NCBI GenBank assembly: GCA_007258455.2
Contig: VDFB02296850.1
Span: 1 to 64,000, forward strand
From: Sequoia sempervirens
Lineage: Eukaryota; Streptophyta; Pinopsida; Cupressales; Cupressaceae
Direction of reading: 5' to 3'
DNA: 64,000 nucleotides
Of the stretch, positions 55,261 to 64,000 are shown piece by piece (within the stretch, counting starts at the first letter, position 1; each line of letters starts with the position of its first letter). Below the pieces are notes generated by a model, which worked only from the letters and a program-made list of their open reading frames with translations, did no database searches and was not told the origin of the DNA. The position numbers were made by a program, and so were the translations under genes.

Positions 55261-57113
55261 TTTTTGACTATGGCTTTATTTTTAGCGCCCTTGCACTTTT
55301 CTTCCATACTTAGCCAATTTTTAACTATGGTATTATTTTTAGCACCTTTGCAGTTTTTCTAGTTTTTTGCCACTTTTTATGCCTTAATTAGTTGCACAAC
55401 TTTTGTTCATTTATGACACTCCCAAATCACTTTTAAGTGATTTTAATTGAATTTTAGCTCATTCCTTCACTTCATTTCACCTTTCACTCATTCTCCATAA
55501 AGCTGGAAACTTGCACAAGCTCTGATTTTTAGCACTTGTGCACTTTTTATCTATACTTAGTCAAATTTGTATAGGGGGATGATTTTTGTCTCCTGTGCAC
55601 TTTTCACATTTTACATGCTAAGTGTAAGAGCGCTAATTTTCAGCGCACTTACACCTGTGATCACCTCTCTAAGTGCAAGGGCACTAATTTTCAACACCCT
55701 TACACTTTTGGCAGGTTTTGTCTTTGACATCTCCAAATCACTCTATCTTCACTTTGGACCCCATTTCTTCGCTCCTGCATCATTTTTCGTGCCTCATCAC
55801 TCGCTTCATGCTTGCTCAACATCATTTCTCACTTCACGCTTCCCAATGCCACTTTTTTCGCTAACGCCTATTGATTCACCATGCTTGCAGCTTCTCTCCA
55901 GATCTCGTCAAGTGATCCCGAAGGTGATGTCCTTTGATCTTGGTTCTTCTAGATGACACATTCATGTAGGAGACCAAGAAGAAATATGAAGACTTTCACG
56001 CCCAAGCAAGGAACCATGATGATTCTTGATCTCTAGTGTTAGACTTTCTGATGCATCCCTTTGTGCATCTTGTAAATAGTTTTTGACATCTTAAATGTCA
56101 TTTTGCAAAATGTAATTACACTAATATCTGAGATGTAGTTTCATGAAAAAAAATTACATTTTGACTTTGGTCAAAGTTAGGTGAGATTTTCCTAAATTAG
56201 CTCACCTAAATTTCCTAGGTTTACTCTTCCCTTTCTTTTATAAATATGAGGGATTTCTATTGTAATAGGATTTTTTAGTATTTTGCAACGAAGTGCTTCC
56301 CTTTTTTGAAACAAATTGTGAAACTTTGTGTTCATACTTTGCAAACAAAATCAGATCAATAAAGAAGAAGATTACAAACCAGAATTTGTGTTGGATTCGA
56401 TAGTCTTGTGAATTGATCTCTTTTGGTGGCAATTAGTAAGTGATATCTGAAAGACTCTAAGCAATTCATGTAAACTTTGTGTTACATCTTTTACTTAGAT
56501 TTACATTTGTGTTTTGGTTAACTATTGTTGAATGATCTACAAGGCTTTGTGCTTGTAATTGTTCATACTCTTTGGATACTTTTGTTGGATGATCTACAAA
56601 ACTTTGTGCTTGTAATTATTCATACTGTTTGAGGAATTGCTACATCTAAGAAGATTTTGTGCTTCTAATGCGAAAAATGAGATATCGATCACAAATCCAC
56701 CATTGATAAAGCTATGGAACGACTTTGTGCCTTCGTGAGCTTTCCCTTTTACTTTACTTGTTTATTGTTAATCACTTCTGGTATCTCTACGCTTTGCTTT
56801 GACAAGATAGAGGTATTGGTATTACTGCTAGTTGATCATTTAAAGTTATTAAGAATTGAGAACTTCTAACAGTGAAGCATTGTAAACATATTCTTTGAAA
56901 AAAGAGAGAAGGATGAATGTAACACACCCCCCCACTTCGTCAGTATTGTGTACATTGTGTAATTACTTTATTTGTTTTACCATTGCTTTCATCAGCAGTA
57001 AGAAGGGCACCTCCCCTTTTCTGAGAGGAGAGATTCCTATCTCACATAGCTGTGGCTGAAGTCCTAGTTCTGTAATCTATTGAAAAAGATGATTACATAA
57101 TTTTCACCCAACA
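55261..57113 (+). repeat. Tat-like LTR2, 5'-truncated
   Basis: It begins at the block matching LTR3 position 59470 and ends TTTTCACCCAACA. It has the extra 57-bp block (opening TTTTTGACTATGGCTTTA) also present in LTR3 but absent from LTR1 and LTR4. The rest follows LTR3 almost base for base. The 129-codon open stretch at 55567-55956 is in the inverted-repeat region. Confidence 0.86.
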
Positions 57114-57119
57114 ATTTTT

Positions 57120-57137
57120 TGGTGACTCCGATGGGGA
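57120..57137 (+). promoter_or_regulatory. Tat/Ogre-type primer-binding site (unit 2)
   Basis: TGGTGACTCCGATGGGGA, 6 bases after the LTR2 end. See the unit 1 site for its interpretation. Confidence 0.78.
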
Positions 57138-57250
57138 CATGATACGCATTCCAAAGCCTCATGCTTTCATTTGTAGTATACCTGTGTCCTTTTTTTATTG
57201 TAATTTATTTTCTTGTAATTTTTTCAAGCTTTCACCAAGGACATGTAAAT

Positions 57251-58624
57251 GGCTATTCAAGGTCCTTAGGGAAATGCTTTTGGTTCGTTGAGCCTAGTTC
57301 TACCCCTACATGCTCTTTGTAAAGGCTCACGGAAGAACTTTGCCAAGTTTTTGTGTGATGGACAACATCCTGACGAGCACGTTGCTACTTTCTACATTGC
57401 TTGTTGAGTTCATGGTGTTGAATACGAAGATGTATCTGTAAGGCTATTTGTGGAGACTCTCCAAGGCGTTGCTGCCGATTGGTTTTATCATCTAGTGCCA
57501 AGTACCATCACAAATTGGGAAACTCTCATAGCCAAGTTTGAAGGAAGGTTCAAGCCTCTCGAAGACACTCATGCTTTGTTGGCTCAACTCACCCAGTTGA
57601 AGAAGGAATCTCACATGCCCATGTGCGAGTTCATTGCTCACTTCAACTTGAGTTGACACGAAGAATTCCAATTGTTTCTCAACCTACAACTGAGAATTTG
57701 AAATGTTTCTATGTAAATTCTCAAGTGCCTGAGGTTGGTTTCCTATTGAGAAGACAAGCCCCAACTACTCTTGCAATTGTAGAGACCTTGGCGATATAAA
57801 TTGAAGATGATCTCATTCTTACTGGGAAAATAAAAATTGAATCAAATTAATATGAAGAAACCCATTCTTTGGAGTTATTTTCTTCCATCACGAGGACAAA
57901 TCCTATGGTGCAAAGGTTGGTAAATGAGCTAGTTGTCTTCAAAAAGTAGCTAGCTCATAATTTTTCCATTGGGAATCAACACAAGTTATCTTCACCTCCG
58001 AAGAGGCTTGCTGTTAAGGTACCATTAGTAAAAGAAGTATCGAAGCATCCTGAATCTGATCCTAGTGATCTCGCTATTCTCTTCTGGGAAAAGGAAGTAG
58101 ACAAAGTTGGCAACTCCCATTTCTAGTTTATGCAGTCTCAGAAAGCCATTGATGAAAAACAGGATGATGAAAGTCATTTTGCTGAAATTCAAGTAAATGA
58201 AGACGATCTTGGCTTGATTTCTCAAAATATGGACATGCACGAAGGTCTTAGTCAGTTTGAAAAGAATGCATATGTGTTTCGAGATCATGAACTTGAACAC
58301 ATGTTGCATAAAAGAACTTCCCCAAGGCATGATGAGGACCTTCTTATAAATAATTCAAAATTTTCCAAGTCTGAAGATGGTGAACATCATATTGAGGTAT
58401 GCAGTGCAAGCTTATCTTCATCTAAATTACATGAAGGAGATCATTCCGACCAACATGAGGTTACCATGGTTGATGAATCAATTGTTCAAGTAGCAACTGG
58501 TAAGAAGCATTCAATCTTTGACCAATCAAGTGAATGTTCCAAAAGACATCTTGCTTGGTTGGAGGCCGATGGGAAGATAGAGGTTTCACTTGCACCTGAG
58601 CATGAAGAAAACTTGAGGATGTAG
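57251..58624 (+). pseudogene. Tat-like gag polyprotein, unit 2
   Basis: The gag core is broken by stops near 57267 and 57406 and is open at 57450-57656 (LQGVAADWFYHLVPSTITNW, HMPMCEFIAHFNLS). After the shared frameshift, RRIPIVSQPTTENLKCFYVN leads on, with stops at a TAA (near 57796) and a TAG (near 57945), into an acidic tail of 165 codons (58130-58624) with DDESHFAEIQVNEDDLGLIS and LEHMLHKRTSPRHDEDLLIN. The tail is in frame with the preceding part, so it is a C-terminal extension of Gag. No protease or polymerase follows. Confidence 0.78.
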
Positions 58625-59065
58625 CTAAAAATGTATTTGTAGATACACAGGAGTAGTTTGGATTCAATTTTTCATTTTGGAGCAGTAGTATATCTGATAT
58701 ATTTTTAGACGTAGTTGAACCTATTCATTTCTTCCATGAAGGAATGCCTCAACTTCATATACATGTAGCTGCTAATGATCATGGAAGGTCTTGCAAGCTG
58801 TTGAAGAAAGGAAGCTATTTTGTTGAACCTGTGTATGGTTTCATTTGAGAAGATTTCATTGATGGCTAGTTTTAATTAGGTAGGTTTTTACCTTTTCGAT
58901 AAGTGCATTTGCATAAGTTTGCGTGTTGTTTTCGTAGATTTTTTTTCTTTTTTGCGTTGTCACCTGACTCCAAGCCCAACGGATAAAGGAACTTGAATTC
59001 TGGATTTCTTCTCTCTTCATTCATTTTGAAGAATGGTTGAAGGAAGATCCCCAGCAGGAGCCAGT
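58625..59065 (+). other. 3' end of internal region, unit 2
   Basis: Short coding-like traces such as GRSCKLLKKGSYFVEPVYGF are followed by non-coding sequence. AGGAAGATCCCCAGCAGGAG lies about 25 bp before LTR3 and is a weak candidate for a polypurine tract. The minus-strand open stretch at 58872-59174 is a shadow. Unit 3 repeats the same arrangement at 62852-63275. Confidence 0.55.
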
Positions 59066-61322
59066 TGTTGTCACGAAATCTAGTAGCACTCATTCCACAG
59101 ATAACCCCCCCTACGAAACTTGTCTGTGTCCTAGGTTTGTGAAGTTCAAGCATGCAAAATGAGGTGATTTTCAAGCCACCTCAAAATGCATTCCAAAGCC
59201 TCAAATAGTTAGTTTGAGCATCCCCGTATGTTCACCTCGCGAAGACCTTCAAAATGAGCTCTTTCGTGAAGTCTCACTATTCATACTTAATTAAATTGTG
59301 AAATATGCAGTTTCACCCAAAAAGTGCGCTCCTGCTCACAACCAATTTTTGGCTAAGTGTTGAAAGTGCAGGGGCACCAAAAATTAGTGCCCCTACATAA
59401 AAGTGATTTTTCAAAAATGTGCAAAAGCGCCAAAAAAGTGCGCTCTTACACATTGTTGCCAAATTTATGCAATTTTTGACTATGGCTTTATTTTTAGCGC
59501 CCTTGCACTTTTCTTCCATACTTAGCCAATTTTTGACTATGGTATTATTTTTAGCACCTTTGCAGTTTTTCTAGTTTTGTGCCACTTTTTATGCCTTAAT
59601 TAGTTGCACAACTTTTGTTCATTTATGACACTCCCAAATCACTTTTAAGTGATTTTAATTGAATTTTAGCTCATTCCTTCACTTCATTTCACCTTTCACT
59701 CATTCTCCATGAAGCTGGAAACTTGCACAAGCTCTGATTTTTAGCACTTGTGCACTTTTTATCTATACTTAGTCAAATTTGTATAGGGGGGTGATTTTTG
59801 TCTCTTGTACACTTTTCACATTTTACATGCTAAGTGTAAGAGCGCTAATTTTCAGTGCACTTACACCTGTGATCACCTCTCTAAGTGCAAGGGCACTAAT
59901 TTTCAACACCCTTACACTTTTGGCAGGTTTTGTCTTTGACATCTCCAAATCACTCTATCTTCACTCTGGACCCCATTTCTTCGCTCCTGCATCATTTTTC
60001 ATGCCTCATCACTCGCTTCATGCTTGCTCAACATCATTTCTCACTTCACGCTTCCCAATGCCACTTTTTCTGCTAACGCCTATTGATTCACCATGCTTGC
60101 AACTCCTTTCCAGATCTCCTCAAGTGATCCCGAAGGTGATGTCCTTTGATCTTGGTTCTTCTAGATGACACATTCATGCAGGAGACCAAGAAGAAATATG
60201 AATACTTTCACGCCCAAGCAAGGAACCATGAAGATTCTTGATCTCTAGTGTTAGAATTTCTGATGCATCCCTTTGTGCATCTTGTAAATAGTTTTTGACA
60301 TCTTAAATGTCATTTTGCAAAATTTAATTACACTAATATCTGAGATGTAGTTTCATGAAAACAAATTACATTTTGACTTTGGTCAAAGTTAGGTGAGATT
60401 TTCCTAAATTAGCTCACCTAAATTTCCTAGGTTTACTCTTCCCTCTCTTTTATAAATATGAGGGATTTCTATTGTAATAGGATGTTTTAGTATTTTGCAA
60501 TGAAGTGCTTCCATTTTTTGAAACAAATTGTGAAACTTTGTGTTCATACTTTGCGAACAAAATCAGATCAATAAAGAAGATTACAAACCAGACTTTGTGT
60601 TGGATTCGATAGTCTTGTGAATTGATCTCTTTTGGTGGCAATTAGTAAGTGATATCTGAAAGACTCTAAGAAATTCATGTAAACTTTGTGTTACATCTTT
60701 TACTTAGATTTACATTTGTGTTTTGGTTAACTATTGTTGAATGATCTACAAGGCTTTGTGCTTGTAATTGTTCATACTCTTTGGATACTTTTGTGGGATG
60801 ATCTACAAAACTTTGTGCTTGTAATTATTCATACTGTTTGAGGAATTGCTGCATCTAAGAAGATTTTGTGCTTCTAATGCGACAAATGAGATATCTATCA
60901 CAAATCCACCATTGATAAAGCTACAGAACGACTTTGTGCCTTCGTGAGCTTTCCCTTTTACTTTTCTTGTTTATTGTTAATCACTTTTGGTATCTCTACG
61001 CTTTTCTTTGACAATATAGAGGTATTGGTATTACTGCTAGTTGATCATTTAAAGTTATTAAGAATTGAGAACTTCTAACAGTGAAGCATTGTAAACATAT
61101 TCTTTGAAAAAAGAGAGAAGGATGAATGTAACACACACCCCCACTTTGTCAGTATTGTGTACATTGTGTAATTACTTTATTTGTTTTACCATTGCTTTCA
61201 TCAGCAGTAAGAAGGGCACCTCCCCTTTTCTGAGAGGAGAGATTCCTATCTCACATAGCTGTGGCTGAAGTCCTAGTTCTTTAATCTATTGAAAAAGATG
61301 ATTACATAATTTTTACCCAACA
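59066..61322 (+). repeat. Tat-like LTR3
   Basis: It starts TGTTGTCACGAAATCTAG and ends TTTTTACCCAACA (2257 bp). A 57-bp block is duplicated at 59470 and 59527 (CAATTTTTGACTATGG in each). It keeps the inverted repeats, the TATA box at 60451-60458 and the 57-bp duplication near 60735. This is the only full-length LTR with intact TG...CA ends in the array. Confidence 0.88.
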
Positions 61323-61328
61323 GTTTTT

Positions 61329-61346
61329 TGGTGACTTCGATGGGGA
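61329..61346 (+). promoter_or_regulatory. Tat/Ogre-type primer-binding site (unit 3)
   Basis: TGGTGACTTCGATGGGGA, with one C-to-T change relative to units 1 and 2. Confidence 0.76.
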
Positions 61347-61459
61347 CATGATACACATTCCAAAGCCTCATGCTTTCGTTTGAAGTATACCTATGTCCTT
61401 TTTTTATTGTAATTTATTTTCTTGTAATTTTTTCAAGCTTTCACCAAGGACATGTAAAT

Positions 61460-62851
61460 GGCTATTCAAGGTCCTTGGGGAAATGCTTTTGGTCCGTTGA
61501 GCCTAGTTCTACCCCTACATGCTCTTCTTGAAGGCTCACGAAAGAACTTTGCCAAGTTTTTGTGTGATGGACAACATCCTGACGAGCACGTTGTTGCTTT
61601 CTACATCGCTTGTTGAGTTCATGGTGTTGAATACGAAGATGTATCTGTAAGGCTATTTGTGGAGACTCTCCAAGGCGTTGCTGCAGATTGGTTTTATCAT
61701 CTAGTGCCAAGTACCATCACAAATTGGGAAACTCTCATAGCCAAGTTTGAAGGAAGGTTCAAGCCTCTCGAAGACACTCATGCTTTGTTGGCTCAACTCA
61801 CCCAGTTGAAGAAGGAATCTCACATGCCCATGTGTGAGTTCATTGCTCACTTCAACTTGAGTTGACACGAAGAATTCCAATTGTTTCTCAACCTACAACT
61901 GAGAATTTGAAATGTTTATTTGTAAATTCTCAAGTGCCCGAGGTTGGTTTCCTATTGAGAAGAGAAGCCCCAACTGCTCTTGCAATTGTAGAGACCTTGG
62001 CAATATAAATTGAAGATGATCTCATTCTTGCTGGGAAAATAAAAATTGAATGAAATGAATATAAAGAAACCCATTCTTTGGAGTTATTTTCTTCCATCAC
62101 GAGGACAAATCCTATGGTGCAAAGGTTCGTAAATGAGCTAGTTGTCCTCAAAAAGTAGCTAGCTCATAATTTTTCCATTGGGAATCAACACAAGTTATCT
62201 TCACCTCCGAAGAGGCTTGCTGTTAAGGTACCATTAGTAAAAGAAGTATCGAAGCATCCTAAATCTGATCCAAGTGATCTCGCTATTCTCTTCCGGGAAA
62301 AGGAAGTAGACATAGTTGGCAACTCCCATTTCTAGTTTATTCAGTCTCAGAAAGCCATTGATGAAAAGCAGGATGATGAAAGTCATTTTGCTGAAATTCA
62401 AGTAAATGAAGACGATCTTGTCTTGAGTTCTCAAAATATGGACATGCACGAAGGTCTTAGTCAGTTTGAAAAGAATGCATATGTGTTTCGAGATCATGAA
62501 CTTGAACACATGTTGCATAATAGAACTTCCCCAAGGCATGATGAGGACCTTCTTATAAATAATTCAAATTTTTCCAAGTCTGAAGATGGTGAACATCATA
62601 TTGAGGTATGCAGTGTAAGCTTATCTTCATCTAAATTACATGAAGGAGATCATTCCGACCAACATGAGGTTACCATGGTTGATGAATCAATTGTTCAAGT
62701 AGCAACTGGTAAGAATCTTTCAATCTTTGACCAGTCAAGTGAATGTTCCAAAAGACATCTTGCTTGGTTGGAGGCCGATGGGAAGATAGAGGTTTCACTT
62801 GCACCTGAGCATGAAGAAATCTTGAGGATGCAGCTAAAAATGTATTTGTAG
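61460..62851 (+). pseudogene. Tat-like gag polyprotein, unit 3
   Basis: The frame starts MAIQGPWGNAFGPLSLVLPL at 61460, has a TGA where unit 1 has a Gly codon (near 61615), and is open at 61659-61865. The frameshift after HFNLS, the TAA in the LAI-x-IEDD block and the TAG after LKK are shared with units 1 and 2. The acidic tail (62423-62851 from a Met) ends APEHEEILRMQLKMYL, a little longer than in unit 2, where a TAG replaces CAG. Confidence 0.78.
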
Positions 62852-63275
62852 ATACGCAAGAGCAGTTTGGATTTGATTTTTCATTTTGGAGCAGTAGTAT
62901 ATCTGATATATTTTTAGACGTAGCTGAACCTGTTCATTTCTTCCATGAAGGAATGCCTCTACTTCATATACATGTACCTGCTAATGATCATGGAAGGCCT
63001 TGCAAGCTATTGAAGAAAGGAAGCTATTTTGTTGATCCTGTGAATGGTTTCATTTGAGAAGATTTCATTGATGGCTAGTTTTAATTAGGTAGGTTTTTAC
63101 GTTTTTGATAAGTGCATTTGCATAAGTTTGCGTCTTGTTTTCATAGATTTTTTTTTCTTTTTTGCATTGTCACCTTACTCCAAACCCAATTGATAAAGGC
63201 ACTTGAATTCTGGATTTCTTCTCTCTTCATTCATTTTGAAGAATGGTTGAAGGAAGATCCCCAGCAGGAGCCAGT
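62852..63275 (+). other. 3' end of internal region, unit 3
   Basis: Nearly the same as 58625-59065: a few coding-like traces, then non-coding DNA ending in AGGAAGATCCCCAGCAGGAG before LTR4. The 76-codon open stretch at 63112-63342 crosses into LTR4 and is not a gene. Confidence 0.55.
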
Positions 63276-64000
63276 TGCTGTCATGAAATCTAGCAACACT
63301 CATTCCACGGATAACCCCCTACGAAATTTGTCTGTGTCTTAGGTTTGTGAAGTTCAAGCATACAAAATGAGGTGATTTTTAAGCCACCTTGAAATGCGTT
63401 CCAAAGCCTCAAATAGTCAGTTTGAGCATCCCCCTATGTTTACCTTGTGAAGACCTTCGAAATGAGCTCCTTTGCGATGTCTCACTATTCATACTTAGTT
63501 AAATTGTGAAATATGCAGTTGCACCGAAAAAGTGTGCTCCTGCTCACAGCCAATTTTTGGCTAAGTGTTGAAAGTGCAGAGGCACCAAAAATCAGTGCCC
63601 CTGCATAAAAGTGATTTTTAAAAAATTTGCAGAAGTGCTAAAAAAGTGCGCTCTTACACATTGTTGCTAGATTTAGCCAAGTTTTGATTGTGGCATTATT
63701 TTTAGCACCTTTGCAATTTTTCTAGTTTTGTGCCACTTTTTATGCTTTAATTAGTTGCACAACTTTTGTTCATTTATGACACTCCTAAATCACTTTTAAT
63801 TGATTTTAATTGAATTTTAGCTCATTCCTTCACTTCATTTCACCTTTCACTCATTCTCCATCAAGCTGGAAGCTTGCACAGGCTTTGATTTTGAGCACTT
63901 GTGCACTTTTTATCTATACTTAGTCAAATTTGTATAGGGCGATGACTTTTGTCTCCTGTGCACTTCATATTTTACATGCTAAGTGTAAGAGCGCTGATTT
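63276..64000 (+). repeat. Tat-like LTR4, cut by the window edge
   Basis: It starts TGCTGTCATGAAATCTAGC and follows LTR1 and LTR3, ending in the AGTGTAAGAGCGCTGATTT hairpin arm at 64000. It has a single copy of the 57-bp block (near 63676), as in LTR1 and unlike LTR2 and LTR3. Confidence 0.85.

Larger units (their letters stand above)
51537..64000 (+). mobile_element. array of short Tat/Ogre-like elements sharing LTRs
   Basis: Four LTRs alternate with three internal regions, all on the plus strand: LTR1 51537, internal 1, LTR2 to 57113, internal 2, LTR3 59066-61322, internal 3, LTR4 63276 to beyond the edge. Internal 2 and 3 are both about 1.95 kb and hold only a gag-like gene. The LTR-internal period is about 4210 bp. 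Internal 1 and the start of LTR2 are replaced by a 0.55-kb unrelated segment. The array inserted into element E. Confidence 0.88.

Noticed and set aside
52189..60168. Open frame of 107-129 codons in the same place of LTR1, LTR2 and LTR3 (52189, 55567, 59779)
   Set aside because: It lies over the inverted-repeat cluster, its repeating motif is the translation of the hairpins, and conservation follows from LTR similarity. No domain or coding bias supports a gene.
1..64000. Short direct repeats that might suggest a CRISPR array, and possible tRNA or rRNA genes
   Set aside because: Repeats are LTRs, minisatellites or degraded tandem units without the spacer pattern of CRISPR. The only tRNA-like sequence is the SINE at 32030-32219, and no rRNA sequence was recognised.

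Overview
The window looks like nuclear DNA from a plant with a large, repeat-rich genome. It is AT-rich, I found no convincing host gene, and nearly every recognisable coding trace belongs to an LTR retrotransposon broken by stop codons and frameshifts. A gymnosperm such as a conifer fits the many old, nested Ty1-copia and Ty3-gypsy copies, but this is an inference and no host marker gene confirms it.

Layout. 1-6780: two decayed minus-strand Ty1-copia elements (A with its 5' LTR and initiator-Met primer site; B an internal fragment). 6781-10805: LTR-like DNA, a copia-family solo LTR (8716-9978) and an unidentified minus-strand coding remnant. 10806-17016: element X, a complete minus-strand gypsy-type element with a perfect GAAAC target duplication and a 180-bp CACTA-type MITE inside it. 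17022-18859: the 3' end of a plus-strand copia element. 18860-29659: element F, a minus-strand gypsy-type element carrying a 2.5-kb plus-strand insertion and an LTR-like insertion. 29660-33184: mostly unassigned AT-rich DNA, with a diverged duplication, short tandem repeats and a tRNA-type SINE that has an 18-bp perfect target duplication. 33185-35749: LTR and gag of a plus-strand gypsy element (G), with a 69-bp-period array in its LTR. 35750-47827: element D, minus strand, whose 3' LTR is split by a 4766-bp insertion (perfect CAAAC duplication) carrying an unknown 468-codon frame. 47828-51536: element E, minus strand, inserted in the 5' LTR of D. 51537-64000: a plus-strand array of short Tat/Ogre-like elements (LTR-gag-LTR-gag-LTR, period about 4.21 kb) inserted in E.

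The insertions form a readable order: D landed in G, E landed in D, and the Tat-like array landed in E; X landed in the copia 3' end, which itself lies in the 3' LTR of F. X, D, E and F share LTR ends, a primer-site motif and two conserved hairpins followed by G-rich tracts. Gag zinc knuckle or core, protease or G-patch coding is recognisable among them, but no reverse transcriptase or integrase, so they look like non-autonomous relatives of Tat-type gypsy elements. Most of these genes do not work together now; they are fossils whose layout records how the locus grew.
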